DNA from: Alphaproteobacteria bacterium
GTDB lineage: Bacteria > Pseudomonadota > Alphaproteobacteria > UBA8366
Assembly: GCA_009377445.1 (NCBI GenBank)
Contig: WHUA01000002.1
Coordinates: 124,001-188,000, forward strand
Reading direction: 5' to 3'
DNA: 64,000 bases
Positions 50,825 through 59,612 of this stretch are shown here, in pieces. How positions within the stretch are numbered: the stretch's first letter is position 1; each line of letters begins with the position of its first letter. The position numbers and the translations under genes are program-made. The notes beneath the pieces are model-generated. The model ran no database searches. It saw only the letters and a program-made list of their open reading frames with translations, and was not told the origin of the DNA.

Positions 50825-50952
50825 TCTCTCCGCCACGCCGGTATTCGTATTTGCAATCGACTGTCGCGATCGATTGCAAAATATAAATTCCAGGGAAACC
50901 GGGTCGGGGCGATTACCGTGCGATGAAGGTTTTGCGACTCACCGGCGGTCCC

Positions 50953-53361
50953 TCACCATCTGTAGGTGATCGTTCCTATGACATTGCGGCGCAAGCCGTA
51001 ATAACAGCCGTTGTTCTGGCAACGCCCGACGTATTCCTCGTCGAACAGGTTGCTTGCGTTGATGGCGAGTTGGAGCCCGTCGAGGGACTGGTCGATGGCG
51101 CCAAGGTCATAAAACACCGCCGCGTCGAACAACGCGACATCGGGAATCTTAAAGCTGTTCGTCGTGTTGCCATAGGACGCGCCGCGATAGCGCATGCCGC
51201 CGCCGATCTGCAGCCCGGCCAGCCAGCCGCCTTGGAAACGGTAGTCGAGCCAGAGCGAGGCCAGATGGGTCGGGATGCCGACCGGGCGGTTGCCCTCGCT
51301 CGCATCGTTGGCTTCCGTCACCTCGGCATCGAGATAGGAATAAGCAGCCGTCAGCCCCAGCCCCTCCGTCAGGCTGGCCTTGGCCTCCAACTCGACGCCA
51401 CGCGAGCGGATCTCGCCGGTCTGGACGTTGAAGTTCGCATGGTCCGGGTCGGTGGTTAGAACGTTCTGTTGCGTCAGATCGAAGGCGGAGACCGAGATCA
51501 GCGCGTTGAGCGCCTTCGGCTGGTAGCGCAGTCCGACCTCGAGCTGCTGGCCCGAGGTCGGCTCGAAGGCAGTGCCGGAGAAGCTGGTCCCGCTCGTCGG
51601 CTGGAACGACTCCGCGTAGCTGAAGTAGGGCGCGAGGCCGGCATCGAACACATAGACGACGCCGGCCCGACCGGTGAAGGCGGTGTCGTGCCGCTCCGAG
51701 CGGCTGCTCGCCAGGTGGTTGGCAAGGGCGCTCTTCGCCCAGTCGTGCCGCCCGCCCAGCAGCAGCGACAGGTTGCCGAGCTTGACCTGGTCCTGGGCGT
51801 AGACGCCTACCTGGTCCTGCTTCTGCCGCTGGTCGAGGAAGACCGGCGGCTCGGCCACCGACTGGCCGTACACCGGATTCAGGAAGTCGATCGCCGGCGC
51901 GCTGCCGTCGCGAGCGACCTGGTCCCAGGTCACGTGCTGGTAGTCGACGCCGGTGAGGAAGCGGTGCTTGAGACGCCAGGTGTCGAAGCTCGCCTGCGCC
52001 TGGTTGTCGATGGTGAAGACGCCGAGGTCTTCGTCCGAGGTGAAGAAGAAGCGGTTCAGCGTATGCTGATCCGCCTGGAACACGGCGGCCGGGAACACGG
52101 TGGCGAAGTCGACATCCATGTCGAGATAGCGGAGATTCTGGCGCACCGTCCAGACGCTGTCGAAGCGGTGCTCGAACTCGTAGCCGACGGTGGTGAGAGA
52201 TCGATCGAACTTATCGACGCCCGGCTCGCCGGCATAGAAGTCGGTCGGCACCTGGCCGTTCGGATTGTCGAGCGCCGTGCCGATTGCCGGCAGCTTGTTG
52301 AAGAAGCCAGCTTTCGGGTCTTCCTGATGGCGCGCCAACAGGGTCAGCGTGGTGTTGCCGGTCGGCTTCCAGGTCAGCGCCGGCGCGATGAAGTATCGCT
52401 GGTACTCGGTGAAGTCGACCTGCGTGCCGGTCTCGTAGGCGAGGCCGGTCACGCGGTAAAGGAACTCGCCCTTCTCGTCGATCGGGCCGCCGATGTCGAA
52501 GCCGCCCTGCTTACGGTCATAGCTTCCGAACTGGACATGCACCTCGCGGAACGGCGTGGCGGTCGGCCGCTTGCTCACGAGATTGACCAAACCGCCCGGG
52601 CTCGCCTGTCCATAGAGCACCGAGGCGGGCCCCTTGAGCACCTCGACGCGCTCGAGGCCGTAGGGGTCGAGCTGCGGGACGGCAAAGGAGCCGCTCAGGA
52701 ACTTCAGGCCATCGAGATACTCGTCCGCCGAGAAGCCGCGCAGGTAGATGGAATCGAAGCGGTTGTCGACGCCGAGATTTTCCGTCACCACGCCCGGCGC
52801 GTAGCGAAGCGCCTGGTCCACATTGCGCACGCCCTGCGCCTGCATCTGGTCACGGGTGACGATCGAGATTGTCTGCGGGGTCTCGAGCAACGGCGTATCC
52901 GTCTTCGTGCCCGTGGCGCTCCGCGTCGCGACGTAACCGTCGACCGGGCCGGTCGCGGTTTCGCCCGCACCCTCGACGCGGATCGGGTCGAGCGTCACGG
53001 CGCCGCCCGGCCCGTCGCCGATCCGCTCGACCGTGATCGTCGTCGGGTTGGCGTAGCGGAAGGTCAGCCCGGTGCCGGCGAGCAGGCGGCCCAGCGCCTC
53101 GTCCGGCGTGAAGCTGCCGGTGACGCCGCGGGTGGCGAGGCTACGAACGAGATCGCTCGCGACCAGCAACTTACGCCCGGATAGCTCGCCGAACGCAGTC
53201 AGCGCCTCGCCCAGCGGCCCCGGCGGAAGCGCGTAGACCCGACGCTCGTCTGCCTGCGGCGTCTCCGCCGCCCGCGCCACCGGCACGAGCGCCATCGCCC
53301 ACGCGGCCGCGGCGACGCCGATGCCCGCGTACTTCCAAGCGCGGCAAGCGGCGCCGCTCAT
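50953..53361 (-). CDS. TonB-dependent siderophore receptor with STN domain (module 2)
   Basis: About 802 residues: signal peptide (WKYAGIGVAAAAWAMALVPV...ARA), STN domain (YALPPGPLGEALTAFGELSG), plug with DTPLLETPQTISIVTRDQM, YAPGVVTENLGVDNRFDSIY, LRGFSADEYLDGLKFLSG and VEVLKGPASVLYGQASPGGL, and a barrel ending NVIGTITYRW. The DTPLxETPQ plug start is typical of hydroxamate/ferrichrome-type siderophore receptors (FhuA/FpvA/FoxA group). The receptor at 55.3 kb is a close paralogue. The start is uncertain: ATG 53361 or GTG 53376, the latter with GGGGAG upstream. Confidence 0.92.
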   Translation of the reverse strand: MSGAACRAWKYAGIGVAAAAWAMALVPVARAAETPQADERRVYALPPGPLGEALTAFGELSGRKLLVASDLVRSLATRGVTGSFTPDEALGRLLAGTGLTFRYANPTTITVERIGDGPGGAVTLDPIRVEGAGETATGPVDGYVATRSATGTKTDTPLLETPQTISIVTRDQMQAQGVRNVDQALRYAPGVVTENLGVDNRFDSIYLRGFSADEYLDGLKFLSGSFAVPQLDPYGLERVEVLKGPASVLYGQASPGGLVNLVSKRPTATPFREVHVQFGSYDRKQGGFDIGGPIDEKGEFLYRVTGLAYETGTQVDFTEYQRYFIAPALTWKPTGNTTLTLLARHQEDPKAGFFNKLPAIGTALDNPNGQVPTDFYAGEPGVDKFDRSLTTVGYEFEHRFDSVWTVRQNLRYLDMDVDFATVFPAAVFQADQHTLNRFFFTSDEDLGVFTIDNQAQASFDTWRLKHRFLTGVDYQHVTWDQVARDGSAPAIDFLNPVYGQSVAEPPVFLDQRQKQDQVGVYAQDQVKLGNLSLLLGGRHDWAKSALANHLASSRSERHDTAFTGRAGVVYVFDAGLAPYFSYAESFQPTSGTSFSGTAFEPTSGQQLEVGLRYQPKALNALISVSAFDLTQQNVLTTDPDHANFNVQTGEIRSRGVELEAKASLTEGLGLTAAYSYLDAEVTEANDASEGNRPVGIPTHLASLWLDYRFQGGWLAGLQIGGGMRYRGASYGNTTNSFKIPDVALFDAAVFYDLGAIDQSLDGLQLAINASNLFDEEYVGRCQNNGCYYGLRRNVIGTITYRW

Positions 53362-53505
53362 CCCACCCTTTGTCACCAGTCCTGCTCCCCACAGGCCGCA
53401 TTCGCGGCAATCAAATTTGCGAATAACACGCAGTTTCATATGGGAAGACGCGGCAGGGACGGATCACGACAGCAGATTCTTGCGAGCGGCAGAATTTTGC
53501 GCGAG

Positions 53506-54489
53506 TTATCGCGATGACCGGGCGGTATCGGGCATGATCACCACCAGCCAGGGCAGCCGATAGATCTGGACCGGCAACGACGTTTCGAGGGCGTCGAGCA
53601 GGGCGTCGGCATGTTCCGTGTCGAACACGCCGGTCACCGGCCTCGCCCGCAGCGCCGCGTCGGCGATGACGATCGCGCCGCCGCGGTAGCGCGCCATCTC
53701 GGCCGCCACCTCGCCGAGCGGCCGGTCGTCGAAGACCAGCAAGCCGCGACGCCAGGCTCCGAGGCGAGAGAGGTTCGCCAGTCGCGGCGCCTCAATTCCG
53801 ATGTCGGGGCCGAAACGGGTCATGTCTCCCGCCGCGACTTCGGCCGTCGGTCCGCCTGGCAAGTCGGGATAGGCCACCCGCACCGCATGCTCGGAGACGA
53901 CGACCTGAACGACGTCGCCGTCGCGCCGGACATCGAAGGCCGTGCCGAGCGCCTGCACCGTGCCGCCCGCCGCCGCGACCACGAAGGGCCGCGTCCGGTC
54001 GGGGCTGACGGCCACGTGAATGCGGCCGCGATGCAGCGTCAGGCGGCGCTCGGCGCCGCCGAGATCGATGCCGACGCTGGTGCCGGTGTCGAGCTCGAGC
54101 CGCGATCCGTCCGCCAGCGTCACCGTCTGCCGCTCGCCCACGGCGGTGCGCACATCGGCAAAGAATTCGGATCGGACGTCGAACAGCCCGTACGACATCA
54201 ACGCCGCGGCCAGGCAGACCGCGAAAGCCGCAAGCGCCAGCAGCTTCCCCGCCGGAGGCTTCCTCGGCGTCGCGGCCGGCCCGAGCGACCGCCACAGGCG
54301 CTCGGCGGCGAGCGCCGCGGCCGCTCGCTCCGGCGCGGCCGTGCGCCAGGTCTCGTAGTCCGCCCAGTCTTTCGGCTGCGCCTCGCCGGAATGCAGCGTC
54401 ACGAGCCATTCCAGCGCCGTCTCGGTCAGCGGATCGAGCGGCGCGTCGACGTCGCTCGCGGAACCGGCAGTATGTGCGTCCTGAGTCAT
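53506..54489 (-). CDS. FecR-type anti-sigma/sigma regulator (module 2)
   Basis: 327 residues: N-terminal sigma-binding region (ETALEWLVTLHSGEAQPKDW), a TM helix (LLALAAFAVCLAAALMSYGL), the FecR domain (QTVTLADGSRLELDTGTSVG, LHRGRIHVAVS, ALGTAFDVRRDGD) and a C-terminal secretin-like segment (LLVFDDRPLGEVAAEMARYR). It lies between its sigma gene (76 bases upstream) and receptor gene. Confidence 0.93.
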   Translation of the reverse strand: MTQDAHTAGSASDVDAPLDPLTETALEWLVTLHSGEAQPKDWADYETWRTAAPERAAAALAAERLWRSLGPAATPRKPPAGKLLALAAFAVCLAAALMSYGLFDVRSEFFADVRTAVGERQTVTLADGSRLELDTGTSVGIDLGGAERRLTLHRGRIHVAVSPDRTRPFVVAAAGGTVQALGTAFDVRRDGDVVQVVVSEHAVRVAYPDLPGGPTAEVAAGDMTRFGPDIGIEAPRLANLSRLGAWRRGLLVFDDRPLGEVAAEMARYRGGAIVIADAALRARPVTGVFDTEHADALLDALETSLPVQIYRLPWLVVIMPDTARSSR

Positions 54490-54565
54490 GCGGGTCGATG
54501 TCCAATGGCAGCGAACCGTCCTACCGGGTAAGACGCGGTACGGCCGTCGCCTGACAGCGAAAACA

Positions 54566-55141
54566 TCACCGGCGGCCGGTGTCGGCCGGCCGCCGACTTT
54601 GGAGGACCGGCGCGCAACGACATACGCGCGGCCTGGCCAGCCGCAGGCGCTTCGCGCAGTGGCGCAGGGCCTGCATGATGTATTTCGAGACCATGCTGCT
54701 CGACACGCCGAGCCGGGCGGCCACCTCGGAATGGGTCAGCCCGTCGAGCCGGTTGAGCAGCAACGCCGCCCGGCAGTTCGGCGGCAGCTCCGCCAGCGCC
54801 CGGCGCAGCGCCCGCAGTTGCTGGCGCGATTCCAGCGCCTGCTCCGGCGACGGCCCGGGATGGGCGAACTGCTCCGCCGTCCCGTCGAGGGCGGCATGCT
54901 CGCCGTGCCGCCGGCGGCGGCGCACGACGTCGATGACGAGGTTGCCGACGACCCGCCACAGGAAGCGGCGCGGATCGCCGATCGCCGCGCCGCTGCCGGG
55001 CGCCTGGGAATACGCCGCATAGCGGACGAAGGCGTCCTGCACCACGTCCGCCGCGCCCTCGCGATCGCGCAGCGAGCGGTAGGCGATACGCTGCAGCTCG
55101 CCGCGATACCGGCGAAAGAGACTCTCCAGATCATCGGCCAT
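54566..55141 (-). CDS. ECF sigma factor, FecI-like (module 2)
   Basis: 191 residues with region 2 (LFRRYRGELQRIAYRSLRDR, AADVVQDAFVRYA, FLWRVVGNLVIDVVRRRR) and region 4 (ALAELPPNCRAALLLNRLDG, THSEVAARLGVSSSMVSKYI). A Cys/Arg-rich tail extends past region 4. The ATG at 55141 is preferred because an upstream ATG at 55189 lies next to the Fur-box-like palindrome. Confidence 0.92.
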   Translation of the reverse strand: MADDLESLFRRYRGELQRIAYRSLRDREGAADVVQDAFVRYAAYSQAPGSGAAIGDPRRFLWRVVGNLVIDVVRRRRRHGEHAALDGTAEQFAHPGPSPEQALESRQQLRALRRALAELPPNCRAALLLNRLDGLTHSEVAARLGVSSSMVSKYIMQALRHCAKRLRLARPRVCRCAPVLQSRRPADTGRR

Positions 55142-55191
55142 TGCCGCGAGGATTCCGTGCCAGGGTCCAGATCCGCCGAACCTTAGCATTA

Positions 55192-55208
55192 TTGCGAATC
55201 ATTCGCAA
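55192..55208. promoter_or_regulatory. Fur-box-like palindrome upstream of ECF sigma 2
   Basis: TTGCGAAT-C-ATTCGCAA is a perfect eight-base inverted repeat around one base, matching the 7-1-7 architecture of Fur sites with an AATnATT core. It lies 50 bases upstream of the sigma factor start. Confidence 0.7.
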
Positions 55209-55296
55209 ATGCGATTACACAGGTAGCGCTCGCTTTGGAGACTGATCCGAGATGCAAAACCGATACGCGCGCAGTACCGGAGAGCCGGAATCCCCC

Positions 55297-57726
55297 TCAC
55301 CACCTATACCGCACCGTGCCGACGACGACGCGGCGCTCGCCGTAGAAGCAGCCGAAGCTGCTGCCGAAGCACGACGCGACATATTCCTTGTCGAACAGGT
55401 TCCGCACATTGACGGCGAAGCGCAGGCCGTTCCAGTCGTAGTGCACGGCGGCATCGGCCAGCGTCACGCCGTCGACCTTGAAGCTGTTGGCGTCGTCGCC
55501 GTAGGTCGTGCCGATGTAGCGCACGCCGCCGCCGGCGCCGAGCCCGCCGAACCGTCCGTCCGGGATCGTGTAGTCGGCCCAGATCGAGGCCCGATGCACC
55601 GGCACGCCGTAGGGCGTGTTGCCCGCATTGCCGTCGTTGTCTTCGGTGATCTCGCTGTCGAGGAAGGCATAGGCGGCCTTCAGGTCGAGCCCGAAATCGA
55701 GGCTCGCCACGGCCTCCAGCTCGATGCCCCGCGACCGTTGCGCGCCGGACTGGACCTGCTGGTTGGGGTCGTTCGGGTCGGTCGTGACCACGTTCTCCCG
55801 CAGCAGGTCGAAGGCGGCGGCGGTGACGAAGGCGTTCCAGCCGCGCGGCTGGTACTTCACGCCCACTTCGTACTGGCGGCCGGTCTCGGGCACGAAGGCC
55901 GAGCCGTCCGCCGCCGTGCCGAGCACCGGCACGAAGGCTTCCGAGTAGCTGAAATAAGGCGCCAGGCCGTTGTCGAAGAGGTAGGTGAGCCCGGCGCGGC
56001 CGGTGAAGGCGTTGTCCCTCTGGCTGCTGCTCGTCAGGTTGACGCTGTCGCTGCTCTCGGTCTTGGCCCAGTCGTGCCGGCCGCCGAGCGACAGCACCCA
56101 TTTGTCGTAGAGCTTGACCTGGTCCTGGAGGTAGAGGCCGAGCTGCCATTGCGTCTGCTCGGCGTCCTGGTATGGCGCATCGAAGGTCACGGGGGTGCCG
56201 TAGACGGGATCGAAGATGTCGAGCGGCTGCACCAGGTAGGAAAGGCCGAGGTCGCTGTAGCTGTAGCGCTGGTAGTCGACGCCGCCGAGCAGCGTATGGT
56301 CCAGCATGGCGGTCGCGAATTTCGCCTGCGCCTGGTTGTCGACGACGAAGGCGTCGAGATCCGAGACGCCGGCATCGCCATAGCGGTCGTAGGTGCGAAG
56401 GTCGCCCTGCAAGCCGAAGCCGAACACGCCCTGCTGCTCGTTGTCGAGATGGGCGTAGCGCGCGTTCTGCCGGACCAGGATCGCGTCGTTGAAGCGATGC
56501 TCGAAGGCGTAGCCCGCCGAATACTGGGTGAGCTCGTAATTGTCGAACGCGGGCTCGCCGGTGAAGCGGTGCGTCGGGATCGTGCCGTTGGGGTTCGATT
56601 GCACCGTTCCCTGCGCCGGATAGAACTGGGTCGTCCAGCCGGTCTTGTCGTACTGGTAGTGGGCGTTCACCGTCAGCGTCGTCTTGCTCGTCGGCCGCCA
56701 GGTCAGGGCCGGCGCGATGAAGAAGCGCTCGCCGTCGACGAAATCCACCTGCGTCTCGCTGGTCCGCGCGAGGCCGGTCAGGCGCAGCAGCAGCGACTTG
56801 TCCTCCGTCACCGGGCCGCTGAGGTCGAACTTTCCTTCGTAGTGGTCGAAGCTGCCGACCCCCGCCTCGACCTCGTAGAAGGGCTTCGCCAGCGGACGCT
56901 TGGTGACGTAGTTGATCAGGCCGCTCGGCTCGCCCTGCCCGTAGAGCACCGACGCCGGGCCGCGCAGCATCTCCAGCCGCTCCGCGCCGTAGGGCTCGAG
57001 CGGGAGGAACGCCGCGAAGGCGGTGCCCTTCAACTGCAGGCCGTCGCGGTAGAAGGTGGTGTCGGTGGCGTCGTTGAAGCCGCGGAACTGCAGGCCGTAG
57101 CCGCGCGCGTCCATGCCGAAAAGCTCGCCGGTCGCGCCCGGCGAATAGCGCAAGGCATGCGCGAGACTCTCCACGCCCTGCGCCGCCATCTGGTCGCGCG
57201 TGATGACGGAGATCGACTGCGGCGTCTCGATCAGCGGCGTGTCGGTCTTGGTGGCGGTGGCGCTGCGCCCGGCGACATAGCCGTCGACCGGGCTCCAGGC
57301 GGTCTCGGTCGCCCCTTCGACCGTGACGGGGTCGAGCATGACCGCGCCGGCGGCGTCGGGCTTCTCCAGGACGACCGTGCGCTCCCCGGTGAAGCGCCAG
57401 GTAACCCCGGTGCCGGCGAGCAGAAGGCGCAGCGCCTCACGCACCGCGTGGCGGCCGGTGACGCCGCTCGACGCCAGCCCCTGCAGCCGTTCCGTCGCAT
57501 AGGCGAGCTGGAGGCCGGACTGCTCCGCGAACTGCGCAAGGGCGGACGGCAGCGGCTGTGCCGGGATGCGGAAGGACTTCTCGACGCCGGCCTGCGCCAG
57601 CTCGATTGCCGCGGGTTGCGCCTTGCCGGATGCCCCGTTCGCCATCGCCGGGATCGGCGCCGCGCAGCTCAACGCAACCACGGCGCACAGCAGCACGCCC
57701 GCATTCCCACCCGCCCGTACCGGCAT
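55297..57726 (-). CDS. TonB-dependent siderophore receptor with STN domain (module 3)
   Basis: 809 residues: signal peptide, STN (FRIPAQPLPSALAQFAEQSG), plug (TDTPLIETPQSISVITRDQM, YSPGATGELFGMDARGYGLQ, LEMLRGPASVLYGQGEPSGL, INYVTKRPLAKPFYEVEAGV), and a barrel ending VVVGTVRYRW. It is paralogous to module 2 over its whole length (the same DTPLxETPQ plug, VDGYVAxRSATxTKTDTP linker and RHDWAK barrel block), with a different ligand-facing region. GGGGAGA lies seven bases before the ATG. Confidence 0.94.
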   Translation of the reverse strand: MPVRAGGNAGVLLCAVVALSCAAPIPAMANGASGKAQPAAIELAQAGVEKSFRIPAQPLPSALAQFAEQSGLQLAYATERLQGLASSGVTGRHAVREALRLLLAGTGVTWRFTGERTVVLEKPDAAGAVMLDPVTVEGATETAWSPVDGYVAGRSATATKTDTPLIETPQSISVITRDQMAAQGVESLAHALRYSPGATGELFGMDARGYGLQFRGFNDATDTTFYRDGLQLKGTAFAAFLPLEPYGAERLEMLRGPASVLYGQGEPSGLINYVTKRPLAKPFYEVEAGVGSFDHYEGKFDLSGPVTEDKSLLLRLTGLARTSETQVDFVDGERFFIAPALTWRPTSKTTLTVNAHYQYDKTGWTTQFYPAQGTVQSNPNGTIPTHRFTGEPAFDNYELTQYSAGYAFEHRFNDAILVRQNARYAHLDNEQQGVFGFGLQGDLRTYDRYGDAGVSDLDAFVVDNQAQAKFATAMLDHTLLGGVDYQRYSYSDLGLSYLVQPLDIFDPVYGTPVTFDAPYQDAEQTQWQLGLYLQDQVKLYDKWVLSLGGRHDWAKTESSDSVNLTSSSQRDNAFTGRAGLTYLFDNGLAPYFSYSEAFVPVLGTAADGSAFVPETGRQYEVGVKYQPRGWNAFVTAAAFDLLRENVVTTDPNDPNQQVQSGAQRSRGIELEAVASLDFGLDLKAAYAFLDSEITEDNDGNAGNTPYGVPVHRASIWADYTIPDGRFGGLGAGGGVRYIGTTYGDDANSFKVDGVTLADAAVHYDWNGLRFAVNVRNLFDKEYVASCFGSSFGCFYGERRVVVGTVRYRW

Positions 57727-57749
57727 CGATATCTCCCCGATAATGCAAT

Positions 57750-57764
57750 TACGACCTAGTCGCA
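57750..57764. promoter_or_regulatory. Weak iron-box-like element upstream of receptor 3
   Basis: TACGACC-T-AGTCGCA, embedded between AATGC and GCATT, resembles the palindrome upstream of sigma 3 (TGCGACT core) with two mismatches. It lies about 25 bases before the receptor start. Confidence 0.3.
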
Positions 57765-57851
57765 TTAGAGACATGACGGATGAAGAGCGGGCTTACCTAA
57801 CCCCCTTCGAATGTTTTTCTGAAGATTTCGGTGTCGGGGCCGCCGCAACGG

Positions 57852-57939
57852 TCGTGGATGCCCCGATCAAGTCGGGGCATAACGTATCACTATGGAATAT
57901 ATATAATCGTCATGCGCGCACTTGATGCGCGCATCCACG
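57852..57939. repeat. Inverted pair of hairpin repeat A
   Basis: Reverse copy 57852-57882 (arms TGCCCCGA/TCGGGGCA) and forward copy 57909-57939 (arms TGCGCGCA/TGCGCGCA), both with loop CTTGA, 26 bases apart, between the FecR stop and the receptor promoter of module 3. Confidence 0.85.
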
Positions 57940-57943
57940 GGTC

Positions 57944-58903
57944 TCACCGCAACACCAGCAGAAAGGGCGTGATCCGGGTGGCGGCGAGGCCCTGGGTCGC
58001 GGCCAGGGCGTCGATGCCCTCGTCGACGTCGCCGACGTCGAAGACGCCGCTGACCGGCTGGCCGGCCGCGGCGCCGCCCAGCAGGACGATCCGGCCCCGG
58101 CGGTAGCGGTCGAGCTCGGCAATGGCGTCCGCCAGCGGCATCCCGTCGATCACGATCTTGCCGCGCAGCCAGGCCACAGCCGATCCGGGCGCCGCGTCCT
58201 CCGCCGCCTTTTCCGCCGCGTGGGGCGCTTCGCCCCTGCGATAGCCCGCGCGCTCGCCCGCGCCGACCTCGATCGCCCCGTCCGCGCCCGCGGGCGAGGA
58301 AACGGCGACCCGGCCTTCCGTTACCAAGACGCTGGCGCTCTCCGGCCCGGCGCGCACGACGAAGGCGGTGCCGACCGCCTGGGCGACGCCATCGGCCGCG
58401 GCGACGCGAAATGGCTTGTCCGGGTCGGGCGCAACTTCGAACAGCGCCTCGCCGCGCAGCAGCAGGACGCGCCGCTCCTTCGCGGCGTAGCGAATCGCGA
58501 TGGCCGTGTCGGTGTTCAGATGGACGACGGAGCCGTCGGGCAGGCCGACGACCCGCTGCTCGCCCACGGCGGAACGGTAGTCGGCGGCGGCGAAAGTCCG
58601 GATGTCGTCCCACAGCATGAACAGCGCGAGGCATGCCGCCATCGCCCCGCCTATCGCGCCCCGGTAGCGCCGGAAGGATGCGCCGAAGCGAAAGCCTCTC
58701 TCCGGCGCGAAGTCGGCTTCCAGCCCGCCGATCCGCTGCCAGAAATTCCGCTCCCGCTCGAAGGCCGCGCGATGCGCCGCGTCCGCGGCGAGCCAAAGCT
58801 CCAGCCGCCGCATCTCCGCCGCGCCGATCTCGCCGGAAGCGAGCCGGACGACCCAGCACCGCGCTTCCTTCCCGGCATCCGCCATTTCTTCGTCCTCGCT
58901 CAC
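57944..58903 (-). CDS. FecR-type anti-sigma/sigma regulator (module 3)
   Basis: 319 residues: sigma-binding N-terminus (CWVVRLASGEIGAAEMRRLE, LWLAADAAHRAAFER), TM helix (GAIGGAMAACLALFMLWDDI), FecR domain (QRVVGLPDGSVVHLNTDTAI, LLLRGEALFEVAPD, AVGTAFVVRAG) and a C-terminal part (LRGKIVIDGMPLADAIAELD). The GTG start has GGAGGGG about eight bases upstream. It sits 73 bases after the sigma stop. Confidence 0.93.
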   Translation of the reverse strand: MSEDEEMADAGKEARCWVVRLASGEIGAAEMRRLELWLAADAAHRAAFERERNFWQRIGGLEADFAPERGFRFGASFRRYRGAIGGAMAACLALFMLWDDIRTFAAADYRSAVGEQRVVGLPDGSVVHLNTDTAIAIRYAAKERRVLLLRGEALFEVAPDPDKPFRVAAADGVAQAVGTAFVVRAGPESASVLVTEGRVAVSSPAGADGAIEVGAGERAGYRRGEAPHAAEKAAEDAAPGSAVAWLRGKIVIDGMPLADAIAELDRYRRGRIVLLGGAAAGQPVSGVFDVGDVDEGIDALAATQGLAATRITPFLLVLR

Positions 58904-58976
58904 CGCGCCGCCCCTCCCCGCATAGATGACGCGCGAGCGGGGGGTAAGCCTTCCGTCGATCCGCCCGCCGCCGCGC

Positions 58977-59486
58977 TCATCGGTCGCGCGCCTCCGCCAG
59001 GCGGTGGAGGACCTTGCGGATATGCTTCTCCACCGTGGTCAGGGACACGCCCATCGCCGCCGCGATCTCGCGCTGGGTCTTGCCCTCGAAGCGGTTGAGA
59101 AAAAATATCTTGCGGCTTGTCGGCGAGAGCTCGGCGACGGCCGCGCGCACGCGGGCGAGCTCCTGGCGAGCGATCAGGCTGCGCTCGGGCGTCGCCTCCG
59201 GCGCGCCATGCCACAGCATGTCTTGCGCCTCCGCCAGCAGCGCGGACCGCCGCGATTCGGTACGAAGATGATCGGTCGCCAGGTTGGCGGCGATGCGGAA
59301 GAGATAGGCCCTGGGATTGCCGATCGCCGCCGGGTGATCGAGGGAATGGAGCTTCAGATAGATCTCCTGCGCCAAATCGTGCGCCGTGAAGAGGCATCTG
59401 AGACGCCGCGCCAGGAAACGGACGAGGTCGCGCTCGTTCGTCCGGTAGGTCTGCATCAGCGGTGATTCCGGCATCGCCCCATTCAC
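58977..59486 (-). CDS. ECF sigma factor, FecI-like (module 3)
   Basis: 169 residues: region 2 (ERDLVRFLARRLRCLFTAHD, LAQEIYLKLHSLD, AYLFRIAANLATDHLRTESR) and region 4 (ELSPTSRKIFFLNRFEGKTQ, REIAAAMGVSLTTVEKHIRK). The start is a GTG with GGAAA six bases upstream; ATG codons at 59474 and 59456 are alternatives. A Fur-like palindrome lies 67-81 bases upstream. Confidence 0.93.
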   Translation of the reverse strand: MNGAMPESPLMQTYRTNERDLVRFLARRLRCLFTAHDLAQEIYLKLHSLDHPAAIGNPRAYLFRIAANLATDHLRTESRRSALLAEAQDMLWHGAPEATPERSLIARQELARVRAAVAELSPTSRKIFFLNRFEGKTQREIAAAMGVSLTTVEKHIRKVLHRLAEARDR

Positions 59487-59552
59487 GATCGTTTCCGGGA
59501 AAGGACAAGCCGGCGGGACCGCCGGGAGGGCGACACGCGGAATCTATGCGAG

Positions 59553-59567
59553 TGCGACTTGTTCGCA
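59553..59567. promoter_or_regulatory. Fur-box-like palindrome upstream of ECF sigma 3
   Basis: TGCGACT-T-GTTCGCA is a 7-1-7 inverted repeat with five of seven pairs matching, closely similar to the box before sigma 2. It lies between sigma 3 and the convergently ending NnrS gene. Confidence 0.55.
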
Positions 59568-59612
59568 TGTCACGCTAGCCGATGCGCCGGCGCCTTGCAA
59601 GCGTGGAGCCGG

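Noticed and set aside
50851..50879. Terminator of receptor 2
   Set aside because: Perfect stem but the following bases on the minus strand are AAATACG rather than a T-run.
53399..53424. Fur box before receptor 2
   Set aside because: TTCGC...GCGAA half-sites are present but the centre is not palindromic. Too weak to list as a feature.
55252..57759. Long plus-strand open frame (835 codons) opposite receptor 3
   Set aside because: Same shadow effect; the minus-strand reading has signal peptide, STN, plug and barrel.
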